A DNA stretch of 64,000 nt from Erwinia tracheiphila (GCF_021365465.1 NZ_CP089932.1:1240001-1304000), one strand, 5' to 3'. Shown: positions 1 through 9,844, numbered from the stretch's first letter. Program-made: numbers and translations. The notes: generated by a model from the letters alone, not told the origin.

Positions 1-2283
1 TCTGACAAAAAATGTAACCATGCCTTTGCCTTCGCCTTATTGCAACATGGTGCTGATATCGATGCTCTGGAAGCATGCCAAAAACTCATCCTTCGTGAGG
101 CAGAAGGGGATGATAAATCAGCACCTGTCCGGAATCTGATCGCGTTGCTGGCGAAACCGTACGCGCTCTCTTTTTGCCAGTTGGCTAAAGCAGAGGATTA
201 CCTTTTTGCATACCGTGATCTTGACGCCTACTTGAGGGTACTTGACTCTCACGGGTATGGTCATGCAGGGGCTGTGCTGGCATTGCAATGCTGCTACAGA
301 CAGCTATGTGCTGCCAGCCTTGACGCATGGTTGCACATTGCTGCGCAACCCGCAGTCGGGCAATCAGTGGACGATATTGCTGAATGGCTCACTAAGGCGG
401 TAGCAGGGGGATACATTGACGCTTTCCAGTACTTACTGGCAGCAGGGGAATTACAGACCTTTTCTCATCTCCAGCAGGCCCTGAAGCTTGCGCCACTCGG
501 TCCTGTTTTATTGAGGTATGTCCGTGAGGAACGCGGGATTACCGGAATGCCATTTTTACTCAACTGGTATTATCACGACGCCATGGGTATCAGGGAGATA
601 GGTCTTTGGTACAGTAATGATGTCGTCAGCCGCGTGTTACTGGGCGACGCCTTTGAACGTAAGGATTTTACTTTATTAAAGGGTAATATGGCGTGTGTGG
701 AAAGTCTACTGAGACAGCATGAGAGTGATACTCTCGGCAGGTTTCCATTTGATACGAACGACGCGCAGAGAGAAGAATACAGAAGGCAAAGCCAACTTGT
801 GCGGCAAAGTATGAAGATACGCCTTGCGCCAAAATTAAAAATTATCCTCGAAATGACCGGAGGAATATTGCTGCACAGTCTGTTGATTCATATTGATGAA
901 TCACCGGAGCAATTGCGCAACAGAATCGCTGAGCTTAAATTACAACTGGACGGGCTTCTTATGGGGCTTGGGCCAGATAACGCGACACTGACTCTGCAGG
1001 AAGCGGATATGGTGGCACTGGTTTACCGTACTGATGCGGAAACCATACAAGCACGCTGGCCAAAGGTGACCGGCAAAACGTCGGACGTCGTTGGAAATCC
1101 CTGTGCTTTAACTTACCCAATGATCTGGCAGCAAACAGAGCTTGAGACCAGTGTGGAAATAGATCCGCGGGGTTTGCAGGCGTTGTCCGCTGCGCTGGCG
1201 TTCTCCGCGAATTTTAACGCCAGTTTCAGGAAGGATATGCGCGGAGCCTGTCGTCATCTCAAAGCTGCACGACTGGGTGATAAGGCGGTGGATGTCTGGG
1301 GACTGTCTCAGCATCTTGGCGTACTGCTAGCAATATCCGGGTGTGATGCCCGTATTCGTGCGGAATTTTATGGCGACGAAGGTCAACAAACTGAAATCCG
1401 GGAGGATGTCGGGTTACTGGCTCATCAGATGACAGAGTCGCTCGTTAATCTTTTTAATTTGGAGCTTGGTGATGCACTGGACATGCGGGTAGCGGAGTTC
1501 GTCGGGGCACTAAGTGACGCTGATGCTACTTTTCTGGCCTCGCGGCTGGACCGAGCCAAAGACGTGGAAACAGTGACGCCAAAAGCACGGCTCGTTCAGG
1601 CGATTGAGCGAACCCGACGTCTGGTATTTCAAATATATTTACACTGGGCCGTGGGGCAGAAAAAACGTTTCGCTCAGACTAAAATGAGCGGAATAAACAG
1701 TACGATGCGGGCTGTTGTATCACAATCTCCGGCGGCATTCTTTGCTAAACAGGCCGTTGGCTTGTGTTCTGCTGGGAATACCGAAATGTGGCAGGAAGCG
1801 CGTAACGTACATTTACTTGTATTCCCGTCTGAAGGGAAAAAGCTTGAGGGAATGGCGTTACTTTATTTTGAGGCAATTTCCAGGGTGGATCATGATAAAA
1901 AGACGTTAGTAATACGTGCTATAAATCCAGTAAAGGCGGCGATGGCATCACATGACGTCTCTTCGATTGTTGAGTGCTATTTTGATGTGGCAATTCGTAT
2001 CGCACAGGATACCGGGTGCGTTGCTGTTGCATTTCCGGCACCATCAGGTCAAGGGTTTATGTCAAATCATAAGGATATTGAAGACTATATAGAGGATAAT
2101 TACATCAAATCCTCAGAAGAGAACTATTACCTTACTACAAAAGATCGTTTATCGGCGAACCTTCGTCACGTGCCGCGAAAATTAATGGAAACATTTTACG
2201 CCTACGAGACCGGTAGTGTATCCGCCGATGCGCTCTACATTATCTGGCATGCCGGGAACGTTAAAGGAACGGAGGCTGCGTAA
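1..2283 (+). CDS. Large protein of unknown function, 5' end outside the window
   Basis: The reading frame is open from base 1, so the true start lies upstream; a TTG at 40 is not a convincing start. About 760 residues are visible. The first residues (FALLQHGADIDA) resemble one ankyrin-repeat helix pair, and the next 200 residues are helical and Leu/Ala-rich like a repeat solenoid. The last ~150 residues (VHLLVFPSEGKKLEGMALLY and onward) have the alternating strand/helix look of an acetyltransferase-like fold, but I cannot name a catalytic motif. There is no signal peptide or membrane segment in the visible part. It precedes the ICE mating-pair genes by about 180 bp and is probably ICE cargo. 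Function unknown. Confidence 0.6.
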   Translation, partial: SDKKCNHAFAFALLQHGADIDALEACQKLILREAEGDDKSAPVRNLIALLAKPYALSFCQLAKAEDYLFAYRDLDAYLRVLDSHGYGHAGAVLALQCCYRQLCAASLDAWLHIAAQPAVGQSVDDIAEWLTKAVAGGYIDAFQYLLAAGELQTFSHLQQALKLAPLGPVLLRYVREERGITGMPFLLNWYYHDAMGIREIGLWYSNDVVSRVLLGDAFERKDFTLLKGNMACVESLLRQHESDTLGRFPFDTNDAQREEYRRQSQLVRQSMKIRLAPKLKIILEMTGGILLHSLLIHIDESPEQLRNRIAELKLQLDGLLMGLGPDNATLTLQEADMVALVYRTDAETIQARWPKVTGKTSDVVGNPCALTYPMIWQQTELETSVEIDPRGLQALSAALAFSANFNASFRKDMRGACRHLKAARLGDKAVDVWGLSQHLGVLLAISGCDARIRAEFYGDEGQQTEIREDVGLLAHQMTESLVNLFNLELGDALDMRVAEFVGALSDADATFLASRLDRAKDVETVTPKARLVQAIERTRRLVFQIYLHWAVGQKKRFAQTKMSGINSTMRAVVSQSPAAFFAKQAVGLCSAGNTEMWQEARNVHLLVFPSEGKKLEGMALLYFEAISRVDHDKKTLVIRAINPVKAAMASHDVSSIVECYFDVAIRIAQDTGCVAVAFPAPSGQGFMSNHKDIEDYIEDNYIKSSEENYYLTTKDRLSANLRHVPRKLMETFYAYETGSVSADALYIIWHAGNVKGTEAA

Positions 2284-2466
2284 ATGCTCATCAGTATGGT
2301 CGTTGAACGTCAGTATCTTCTCCCGGCACGTAGGCTGGCGTCAGCTAAGGCGTAAGGCGGCTGTTTTCTGAAAATAATTATCAAAATTTCATAAAGACTT
2401 CTTTGCTGCCTTTCTGACCACGTCGTAGCACCCTGTGTGGATTCTATCCATGCAGGAGTGCACGCC

Positions 2467-2871
2467 ATGAAAATCAGCACGTTGCTGACGTTGTTCCCTC
2501 TGCTGATGCCGGCATCGGTGCTTGCCGGCACGGTACTCTATACCGATTCTCACCATCCCCCGATCAACAATGATGCCTCGGTATCTGTTATTTATCTCGA
2601 TGGCCCAGAGCAGCTGCAGGCGCAGACGTTTGGTGAGCTGTCGTCGAACCCTGATGACGCAGAACGCCAGGCTAAAGCTGTGCTGCAATCACCGCAATGG
2701 CAAGCTCATGAACAGGAGCTGGCCACAGTGTACCGTGCGGTGGTGCGTGCCTGGGAACTGGGCGTGACAAAAGTACCGGCCGTCGTGTTTGACAACAGGG
2801 ATGTGGTGTATGGCACGGCTGACGTAGCCCAGGCTTTGGCACTGCGCGCCCAGTCATCGGGGGGGCAGTGA
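2467..2871 (+). CDS. ICE conjugation protein, TIGR03757 family
   Basis: Periplasmic component of the ICE mating-pair apparatus; its biochemical role is not established. The 134-residue protein opens with a clear signal peptide (MKISTLLTLFPLLMPASVLA). The mature part includes VPAVVFDNRDVVYGTADVAQ, a thioredoxin-fold-like segment typical of this family. ATG 2467 is chosen over an upstream in-frame ATG because AGGAG lies about 9 bases before it and the signal peptide starts there. It sits one base before the TraU-like gene, so the two are co-transcribed. The family is known from SPI-7/PFGI-type ICEs. Confidence 0.85.
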   Translation: MKISTLLTLFPLLMPASVLAGTVLYTDSHHPPINNDASVSVIYLDGPEQLQAQTFGELSSNPDDAERQAKAVLQSPQWQAHEQELATVYRAVVRAWELGVTKVPAVVFDNRDVVYGTADVAQALALRAQSSGGQ

Positions 2872-2872
2872 T

Positions 2873-3880
2873 ATGCAGCGAACCCCTTTTTATGGTGTGC
2901 CTGCGGGGCAACCTCGGCTTACCCTCAAATCCCTCAGCGTGGCCATTATGTTGTCTGCCGCCAGCGTGCCGGCGGCGAACGCCGCGCTGAACAGCGCGCA
3001 GATTGTTGCCAGTGCCGTATCGCAGGCCTGCATCAGCTGGCGCGTCAGCGGCATTTGCTACTGGTTGCTGTGTACGCCGTTTGGCTGCAAGGTGCGGACC
3101 TCCGTCAAGGTCACCCACTTTATCCCGGAAGCCGTGGTGTCAGCGTATAACACCCAGGGAGGTAATCCCTGGAGTGAAATGTCGATGGTGAGCCAGGCAG
3201 CCGGCGGGCTGGAAAGCAGTATTACCAGTACGCTGAGCGGCGTGTCTGCCGGCGGTGGCAACAACGAGCTGAAAACGCCCGGGCAACGTAAAACCAACCT
3301 CCACTTCAAGTATGCCGATGCCATTGGCCATCCGGCGACGTCCCTGATTGGCGGCAGCATTGCCGGCTATTCGTGCCGCACCGCCGCGACCCCTTTTGTG
3401 CCGTATTTCCTCAGCACGCTGGACAGCCTGGCATGGCGTACCGGTATGCCCGAATCCCTCTATCCCGAAGCATTGGTGCCTGGCCAACGTGAGGTTGGCA
3501 GTCAGGCGGCCGCGAATATGTGGGGCAACGTCTATCCTCGGTCGGGATTTGTGACCCAGGTCGATGACGACAAAGCCGGTGCCCTGGTGGCGCAGCGGGT
3601 GGCGGACATCATCACCCGTTCTGGCCAGCCCCACGTCTACCAGCCCCTGATGGGCCAGCGCTCGGAGGGATACTGGCCACCGGGTGCCGTTCAGGAAAAT
3701 ACCGGAACCAGCAACCACAAATGGCAGCGCCTGGCGCCGCAGCTTAGCCAGTCCTGCGCCGTGTTCCCGGACGGTGACCATCCGCCGGCAGCAGATGCCA
3801 ATGCCGCCTTTGCCCTGTGGCAACCCTATAGCTGCTGCCAGCGCCGCGGGCAGCGTTTCCTCTACAGCACGGACTTTTGA
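2873..3880 (+). CDS. ICE conjugation protein, TIGR03756 family (TraU-like)
   Basis: Mating-pair formation protein, expected in the periplasm, where TraU-type proteins help assemble the conjugative pilus channel. The 335-residue protein has an N-terminal hydrophobic export signal (residues ~18-37, ending in ANAAL) and several Cys residues (VSGICYWLLCTPFGC), as expected of a disulphide-stabilised TraU relative. ATG 2873 follows the preceding stop by one base. Full length for the family by eye. Order TIGR03757-TIGR03756-TIGR03755-(small membrane protein)-TraG is the standard ICE order. Confidence 0.85.
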   Translation: MQRTPFYGVPAGQPRLTLKSLSVAIMLSAASVPAANAALNSAQIVASAVSQACISWRVSGICYWLLCTPFGCKVRTSVKVTHFIPEAVVSAYNTQGGNPWSEMSMVSQAAGGLESSITSTLSGVSAGGGNNELKTPGQRKTNLHFKYADAIGHPATSLIGGSIAGYSCRTAATPFVPYFLSTLDSLAWRTGMPESLYPEALVPGQREVGSQAAANMWGNVYPRSGFVTQVDDDKAGALVAQRVADIITRSGQPHVYQPLMGQRSEGYWPPGAVQENTGTSNHKWQRLAPQLSQSCAVFPDGDHPPAADANAAFALWQPYSCCQRRGQRFLYSTDF

Positions 3881-3890
3881 GGCATGAACG

Positions 3891-5366
3891 ATGAATAACA
3901 CGATGAATAAATCTCTCTGGGGACGGCGTAGCCTGCTGTCTCTGCTGATTGCCGGCAGCCTGACGCTGGCCGGCGTGAACGCGCACGCTGATGACAATGA
4001 CGGCACCCTGTTTGGCATTTCGTTGCCCCAGGTGAATGACAGCAACGTGGGGTACGGGAAGAGCGCCAGCGGCGCGGTTTCGGACAAATTGTTTTACTCC
4101 CTGGGTGGCGGTTCGGTGATTTCACAGCCGGCGACGCGCGGCAACATGCAGCGGCTGGGTATGAACCTGGGCTGGAGCTCGGATTTGATGTGCGGCAACT
4201 TTGACCTGAAGACGACGATCGGTAATCAGCTTAATGGCGTCACCGACGGTTTCAAGAACCTGATGGGCACCGTCATTCAGGGCGCCACCGGCGCGGTGGC
4301 CAGCCTGCCAGCGATGGCTATCCAGCGTGCCAACCCGGGACTGTATGAAATGCTGACCAATGGGGTGCTGCAGGGCGGTGTCGCATTCGACAAGGCGCAG
4401 TTGAACTGTCAGAACCTCTCCAAACGTATGATGGATATGGCGGACTCCGGTGGCTGGAGTCAGGCCGCTGCGATGGAGGAAGCGAAAAGCTTGATCAATA
4501 ACGGGGATGCCGATGCGGTGCGGTCGATGAATGCCACGGAGAAAGTGACTGGACAATCCGGCCAGACCTGGATCGGTGGTCAGAAGCGGGGTGGCGCCGG
4601 CCAGCCGGCCATCAAGCCCACGCATGACCTGGCGGCCGACGGCTACAACATGATGAATGCGCTGCCGGTCACCAGTACCTCCAGCGTATCCGGCAGCAGC
4701 TGCACCGGTGGTGCCTGTGCCAAATATGCCAGCAGTGAAGAAGCGGCAGCTGCCGTGGTGAAGGTGTTGGGGGATTCCTCCCTGCGCACCTGTAAAGATG
4801 CGGCACAATGCACCAGCGGGGAAGGCAGCGAACAGCCAGGCAGTACCGTGGCCGGCACCGGCTTTGCCCCGATGCTGGAAGAGGCGACGAAGGAGAATAA
4901 CGAGCAGTTGGCCAAACTGGTCAACGGGGCAGAGAAACCCACTTCGGCCAACCTGGCCAAACTCAAAACAGGCAGCCTGGCGGTGACCGCCGGTGTCATC
5001 AAGGCACTGCAGCGCGACCCGGATAATGCTGCTCTGGTCGGCCGCCTGGCCAGTGAACTGGCGATGGCGGACACCATTGAAACGGCCTTTATCATGCGCC
5101 GTATGGTCACCACCGGCATGTCAGAGCCCAATGCCGCAGTCCAGAAAATGGCGATGGAAGAGGGTGATCGGCGTATCGAGGCGCTGGACCGCGAAATCAC
5201 GGCGCTGAAAAACGAGATGGAGATGAAACGCGAGATTTCCCGTAACGCGGTGCTGACCATCATCGATCGCGAGAACAACCGTGCGGAAACCAACCCGCAG
5301 CGTCAGTCGGTTGACAGCCCGGACACCAAGTTCAACCAGCTGGCCGTACCGGAAAGCGACCAGTAA
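3891..5366 (+). CDS. ICE conjugation protein, TIGR03755 family (TraH-like position)
   Basis: Mating-pair assembly protein of ICEs, exported to the periplasm. The 491-residue product begins with a signal peptide (hydrophobic stretch LLSLLIAGSLTLAGVNAHA, residues ~15-33). A Cys-containing middle (SSCTGGACAKYASS) is followed by a long C-terminal helical, coiled-coil-like tail (EGDRRIEALDREITALKNEM). ATG 3891 is supported by TGAGG 8 bases upstream. It lies 10 bp after the TraU-like gene, in the same operon. Confidence 0.85.
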   Translation: MNNTMNKSLWGRRSLLSLLIAGSLTLAGVNAHADDNDGTLFGISLPQVNDSNVGYGKSASGAVSDKLFYSLGGGSVISQPATRGNMQRLGMNLGWSSDLMCGNFDLKTTIGNQLNGVTDGFKNLMGTVIQGATGAVASLPAMAIQRANPGLYEMLTNGVLQGGVAFDKAQLNCQNLSKRMMDMADSGGWSQAAAMEEAKSLINNGDADAVRSMNATEKVTGQSGQTWIGGQKRGGAGQPAIKPTHDLAADGYNMMNALPVTSTSSVSGSSCTGGACAKYASSEEAAAAVVKVLGDSSLRTCKDAAQCTSGEGSEQPGSTVAGTGFAPMLEEATKENNEQLAKLVNGAEKPTSANLAKLKTGSLAVTAGVIKALQRDPDNAALVGRLASELAMADTIETAFIMRRMVTTGMSEPNAAVQKMAMEEGDRRIEALDREITALKNEMEMKREISRNAVLTIIDRENNRAETNPQRQSVDSPDTKFNQLAVPESDQ

Positions 5367-5382
5367 TCGTGGGGATGCATCA

Positions 5383-5754
5383 ATGACTGGAACAGATAAA
5401 CAAGGTGTGTCGCCCCGCAGGGGCGGCCGGCTCGGTCACCGGGCAAAGCGTGTCCTGCAGATGCTGGGCATGCTGGTGATTGCGATGATAGTGGCGTTGG
5501 GCATGGCCCACTGGGGTGTCAATCACCCAGGAGAGAGTGCCGCGCTGCGTGATTGGGTGCATAGCACCCGTTATGGCTGGCTGAGCTGGCGCCTGGCGCT
5601 ATACGCCGTGCTGGCCTGGGGATTCTGGAAAATCTGGCACGCGCCGGACTGCAAACCGGAATACCGACAGCCCCTCAAGCGCATGGCCATCGCCTGCGCG
5701 GTATTTGCCCTGGCATGTGAATACAGCCTCTTTGGCGGAGGGCTGACGTTATGA
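5383..5754 (+). CDS. Small ICE inner-membrane protein
   Basis: A 123-residue protein with three apparent membrane segments (LQMLGMLVIAMIVALGMAH, LALYAVLAWGFWKIW and MAIACAVFALACEYSLF) after a short basic N-terminus. It lies between the TIGR03755 gene and traG, where these ICEs usually encode a small unnamed membrane protein. ATG 5383 gives the hydrophobic topology and a 16-bp gap to the upstream stop. The 3' end overlaps the TraG start by 4 bases, suggesting translational coupling. The function is unknown beyond membership of the mating-pair operon. Confidence 0.75.
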   Translation: MTGTDKQGVSPRRGGRLGHRAKRVLQMLGMLVIAMIVALGMAHWGVNHPGESAALRDWVHSTRYGWLSWRLALYAVLAWGFWKIWHAPDCKPEYRQPLKRMAIACAVFALACEYSLFGGGLTL

Positions 5755-6488
5755 TGACCAACAGCTATCTGGAGTATTTCCTGACGCTGCTCGGCTGGCT
5801 GATTAACAACGGCCTGTGGGAGCTGCTGGTCAGTACGGGGCTGTTTGTGCTGCCGTTGTTGTTCAAAGTGGTCTCCATTTGGTTGAAGGTGCGTGAGGAA
5901 GGTGAGGATGAGGGCAATAAAGGGATGTTGTCCCTGCCACGCATCGAGAACCTGCTTTATGGTGCGTTCTTCGTGATGCTTGCCTGCTGCCTGCCGTTGA
6001 TGAATGTCAGCCTGGATACCATCAAATATGACAGCAGCCGGGCGGCAACCTGCGGTACCTGGACACCCAAAAAGCCGGATGAAACCGGATACGCCAACAT
6101 CATGTCGAGCATGAACGGCCAGACGGCGAAGGTGCCGGTGTGGTGGTTGGTGGTGCATAAGCTGTCGAAGGGGATCACATCGGCGGCCGTGGCTACCATC
6201 CCGTGCCGGCCGGACCTGCGGCAGGTCCGCTTTGAGGTCCAGCACAGCCGGGTCAACAACCCAGGGCTGGCGAAGGAGCTGCAGGACTTCACCAACGACT
6301 GTTACGCGTTGGCACTGTATACCTGGCAGAACCGCGACCAGGGGCAGACGACGGACAAGGCCACGCTGCGTGATATCGAGTGGTTGGGGTCGAAGACCTT
6401 CCTGAACGGCGGGTTCTACAACAACCTGCAGTCGAAAAAAGCCGTATGTCGGGCAAGTGTATTAATTATATATCTGCAATGTTATTAG
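5751..6488 (+). pseudogene. TraG N-terminal-domain mating-pair protein, 3'-truncated
   Basis: Inner-membrane TraG-N protein, normally about 500 residues, needed for pilus assembly and mating-pair stabilisation. Here only about 228 family-like residues remain. They include N-terminal membrane segments (LLVSTGLFVLPLLFKVVSIW and LLYGAFFVMLACCLPLMNV) and run to FYNNLQSKK. After that the sequence becomes unrelated (AVCRASVLIIYLQCY) and stops. The break is near 6438. Base composition also changes there to AT-rich sequence with a terminator hairpin. I read this as an internal deletion in the ICE, so conjugation through this copy should be lost. Confidence 0.8.
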
Positions 6489-6489
6489 G

Positions 6490-6535
6490 CGCTGAATATT
6501 AATGGTGCGTACACCATGGTATTCAGCGTTTTTTT
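6490..6535 (+). terminator. Intrinsic terminator after the truncated traG
   Basis: Nested inverted repeat: outer arms CGCTGAATA and TATTCAGCG, inner arms ATGGTG and CACCAT with loop CGTA, followed by seven T residues (6529-6535). It closes the residual mating-pair operon. Confidence 0.8.
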
Positions 6536-6674
6536 AAGGCTACAGCAAGAGTAATGCAACGTAAGGCTACCCACCCATAGAAATCTTTTCTTTTTGAGAA
6601 AAGGTTTTCTTGTGGTGGATATCGTCTTGATCTGAGCAGGATAGTGTCGGTTATGTGATTACGGAGTGCTGCTG

Positions 6675-8120
6675 ATGTCTTATTCTGATACACCTGAACA
6701 GGCCGCCATCATCGGCTGGTCTGGCCATCGCCTTGTGGTCAGGGCGTTCGCCGGTACTGGCAAAACATCCACTCTGGTGCGATTTGCGCAGGCGAACCCG
6801 GACTGCAGGATGCTTTACCTTGCCTATAACCGGGCGGTGAGAGATGAAGCAGAACAAAAATTCCCATTTAACGTTGAATGCAAGACATCTCATCAACTGG
6901 CTTGGCCCAATTTTGGGCGCCATTATCAACGGCGGTTGACGGCCAACCTGCGGATCACTGATGTTGCCCGTCAACTCAATACGCGCCATTGGCCGCTAGC
7001 TCGCGTGGCCATCACGACCTTCAATGCATTCCTCTGCAGTGGTGATAGCCAATTCGGGCTTCAGCATCTTCCTGATGAAGAGGCACGTAGTGGCCTGTCC
7101 GCTGACAAAATTTTGGCGGCGGCGCAGCTGCTCTGGCGCGAGTCGGTCCGTCAGGATGGCTCTTTTCCTGTCACCCATGACATTTACCTCAAGCTGTATC
7201 AGCTTTCACAACCCGATCTCGCCAAACGCTGGCATACGGTGCTGTTTGATGAAGGACAGGACGCTAATCCTGTGACACAAGCTCTGGTGCTGACACAGCA
7301 ATGTAACGTAGTAATGGTCGGCGACCGCCATCAGCAAATTTACCGATTCCGGGGGGCTGAGAATGCGCTCGACGCTGAGCAACTGGTTGACGCCGATCAA
7401 CTTTGTCTGACGCACAGCTTTCGGTTTGGTCCAGCAGTGGCCAGGGTCGCGAATATGCTGCTTAAACGGCAGGGAGAAACACTGTCCGTGGTCGGTAACG
7501 GTGGAGAAGACAACGTAGTGGCGAGTTTATCGGAAGAGGACTGGTCACAACACGTGGCCGTACTTAGTCGGACGATTGCAGGCGTGATTGGAGTAGCGCT
7601 TGAAGCCAGCCTAGCGGGGAAAAAGGTGTATTGGGTTGGCGGTATCGCCGGCTACAAAACAGAAGAACTGGAGGATCTGTACTGGTTCTCGGCTGATATG
7701 CCTGAGCGTATGCAATCCCCATTGCTGGCACGAGAATACCGTAACTTTGAGGAGTTTGAGTCGGTTGCCAGAGCGACCAAAGATGTCGAAATGAACCAAG
7801 GGCTTCGGTTACTTGATCAGTACTTCCCACTACCACAAAAGCTGCAGGCTATGCGTGAGCATGCAGTCATTGAGGAAAGTCAGGCTCAGGTAACCGTTTC
7901 GACTGCACATCGCAGCAAAGGACTGGAGTGGCCTGTGGTGGTATTGAACCATGACTTTGCGGATATTACGGATCCCCTGATGGCCGACAGCGAACGTACC
8001 GATGAAACCAATCTGCTGTATGTCGCTGTAACCCGTGCCCAGCAAACGCTGGTACTGAATGATTTACTGCAGGTGTTGATAGACAGCGAAGGAGATATCG
8101 CTGGAGGCCTGGCATGCTGA
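6675..8120 (+). CDS. UvrD/Rep-type superfamily 1 helicase of the ICE
   Basis: An ATP-dependent DNA helicase of 481 residues, shorter than UvrD/Rep (~700). Visible motifs are Walker A AFAGTGKTST (residues ~27-36), a Walker B-like LFDEGQD (~190), a Q-rich motif III GDRHQQIYRFRGA, motif V VSTAHRSKGLEW and motif VI LLYVAVTRAQQTL. ATG 6675 has GGAG 8 bases upstream. The 3' end overlaps the relaxase start by 7 bases, so the two are translationally coupled; a helicase coupled to MobH suggests a role in ICE DNA processing. All key helicase motifs look intact. Confidence 0.85.
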   Translation: MSYSDTPEQAAIIGWSGHRLVVRAFAGTGKTSTLVRFAQANPDCRMLYLAYNRAVRDEAEQKFPFNVECKTSHQLAWPNFGRHYQRRLTANLRITDVARQLNTRHWPLARVAITTFNAFLCSGDSQFGLQHLPDEEARSGLSADKILAAAQLLWRESVRQDGSFPVTHDIYLKLYQLSQPDLAKRWHTVLFDEGQDANPVTQALVLTQQCNVVMVGDRHQQIYRFRGAENALDAEQLVDADQLCLTHSFRFGPAVARVANMLLKRQGETLSVVGNGGEDNVVASLSEEDWSQHVAVLSRTIAGVIGVALEASLAGKKVYWVGGIAGYKTEELEDLYWFSADMPERMQSPLLAREYRNFEEFESVARATKDVEMNQGLRLLDQYFPLPQKLQAMREHAVIEESQAQVTVSTAHRSKGLEWPVVVLNHDFADITDPLMADSERTDETNLLYVAVTRAQQTLVLNDLLQVLIDSEGDIAGGLAC

Positions 8121-9682
8121 AGGCCATCAAAGAGCTGCTTGTTGGTACCCGGGATATGCCGGCAAAGCCGACGGCAAGCACTTCAGGCTCAAGAGGGCCT
8201 GCTGGTTACTATATGCCCGCGTCCGCAGAGCAGCTTTTGAGCACGGCACCGCGTAAGCAATGCTTACAGCAGTTATGGGAAAATTGTGCGCTTCCCAAAG
8301 ACCTCTATGAACAATTCTATCTTCAGCCATTGAAACAGCTCATGACGTTGATGCAGGTATTGCCGGCAACGCTGCAGGGTGAGTATGCCAGGGAAGGGGG
8401 CTTGATTGATGTCACATTGCAGACGACGACATATGCGGTGCGCCTGGCCAAAGGGCACATGCTGCCTCCTGGGGCGGCACCGGAAGAACAATCGGCCCAG
8501 AATGTACAATGGAATGTCGTGGTGTTTTACGCTGCGCTTTGGCACTACCTGCCGTTGTTGAGCCAGCTGCAGGGGGAGTTCCGGAGTGGTCGCGCCTGGT
8601 TACCAGGTTTGACGGTACCGAGTGAACCCTACCGTTTTCGTTTCAGGTCGACCTCGCCAGCCCCGCCCCTGACAACAAGCCAAAGTGCAATGATTGCGGC
8701 ACGGCTACTGCCTGCAGAGGTCCTCGACTGGCTATCAACACTGCCAGCGGCTACACACTCGTTGATGACGATTGCTTCCCGACAACCCTGCGCATTATCT
8801 GTAATAGACGACATTATTCAGGAAGCGACTAAACTGGCGCGCGGCGATAGCCTGTCCGTAGCGCCCTCACCGGCATCCATCTCCGACACATTGACAGTAG
8901 CTTTACCGTCGGTGGCGCCGACTACAGAAAATATCACCTCTTCAGTACCCGTTGTTGATTTGCAAAGTGCAGTCAGCAGCACCGACTCTCCGCTCGTTGA
9001 GGAGCAGCTGCCGGCAGAGACATTAAATCAGCCCAAAGAAAATACAGCGTCAGCAACGGAGGTGTTACTAAGCTCAGCTCTGGATTCGCCGATCAACAAT
9101 AAACCTTTGGCTGAGACGGTCCTGGCGCCTGAAACGGTGGTCGGCGTTGAGGAAGATATGCAGGCTCTGTTGTCATTAATGGCGGTTGAGGTGTTTGTTT
9201 CGGTGAACCAGACAGAACAGGAGTTCGGGGACGGCCCTCACGAAGATGAAGGCCCTATGCCTGCCGATAATCCTGTACTTACTGCTGAAGTGGCTCAGGT
9301 AGTTCAGGTTGCCGAAATAAACCAGGAGTCAGACGCCATCGATGATATCGCTCCCGAAGCGGCATTTTCAACATCCGACTTTTGTGCCCCTCAAACGACT
9401 GACCTCGCTCCTTCACTATTACAAAAACAGGGCAATGAAGGCGATGGGGGAATAACTCCCGGAGAGGTCTTTTGGCGTTGGTTAGCTGATGGACTCAGTT
9501 CTAATGAGATCCCCATCAATTCCGTCGGTGCGCGGGTTCATCTTGTTTCTGGTTTTATTTTTATAACCGTACCCGGGATTTTTTATTTGTACCTGAAACA
9601 GGTTGGTCTGGATGGTTCTCAACGAGAAGCCCTTCAGGAGGATTTTGAACGTTTGGAGAAACATCGTCGGGTCAAGGGTTAA
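8114..9682 (+). pseudogene. MobH-type relaxase (TraI_2 family), C-terminus cut off by IS4
   Basis: Conjugative relaxase that nicks oriT in SPI-7/PFGI-type ICEs. The N-terminal TraI_2-type domain spans residues ~20-260 (PASAEQLLST, LLPPGAAPEE-like HMLPPGAAPEEQ). A low-complexity acidic linker follows (~270-440), then the start of the C-terminal nickase/helicase domain (~445-522; PGEVFWRWLADGL, HLVSGFIFITVPGIFY). The family normally continues well past the point where this frame ends. The stop TAA (9680-9682) is the first three bases of the IS4 terminal repeat, so the last ~100 residues are missing. Where the family usually has a His-Asp or Arg-Asp metal motif, this protein reads ALWHYLPLLSQL. 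Confidence 0.75.
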
Positions 9683-9726
9683 TGCCGATCATTTAAGGAT
9701 CGGTTGACCGATCCGGTTTATGCGGT

Positions 9727-9761
9727 AAAAAGGGTTCTATGTTCATCATGGAACCCTTTTT
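9727..9761 (+). terminator. IS4 inside-end hairpin
   Basis: Perfect 11-bp arms AAAAAGGGTTC and GAACCCTTTTT around a 13-base loop. It lies two bases before the IS4 transposase ATG, so it can both terminate transcription entering from the ICE side and occlude translation. Confidence 0.75.
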
Positions 9762-9790
9762 AAATGGAACTTTCCCAGGCCCTCGGCATC

Positions 9791-9844
<54 letters not shown>

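Noticed and set aside
3140..4087. 315-codon open frame antisense to the TraU-like and TIGR03755 genes
   Set aside because: Arg/Gly-rich shadow of GC-rich coding sequence; no family features and it spans two real genes.
9676..9680. GGGTT extension of the IS4 terminal repeat (GGGTTAATGC at both ends)
   Set aside because: Known IS4 ends begin at TAATGC; the extra GGGT match is short enough to be chance, so the element is called from 9680 to 48488.
9762..9767. AAATGG near 9762 and again near 47154 as a possible prophage target duplication
   Set aside because: The segments it would delimit do not begin with TG or end with CA and do not restore the IS4 frame. ATCAAT with TGAT/ATCA ends satisfies both tests.
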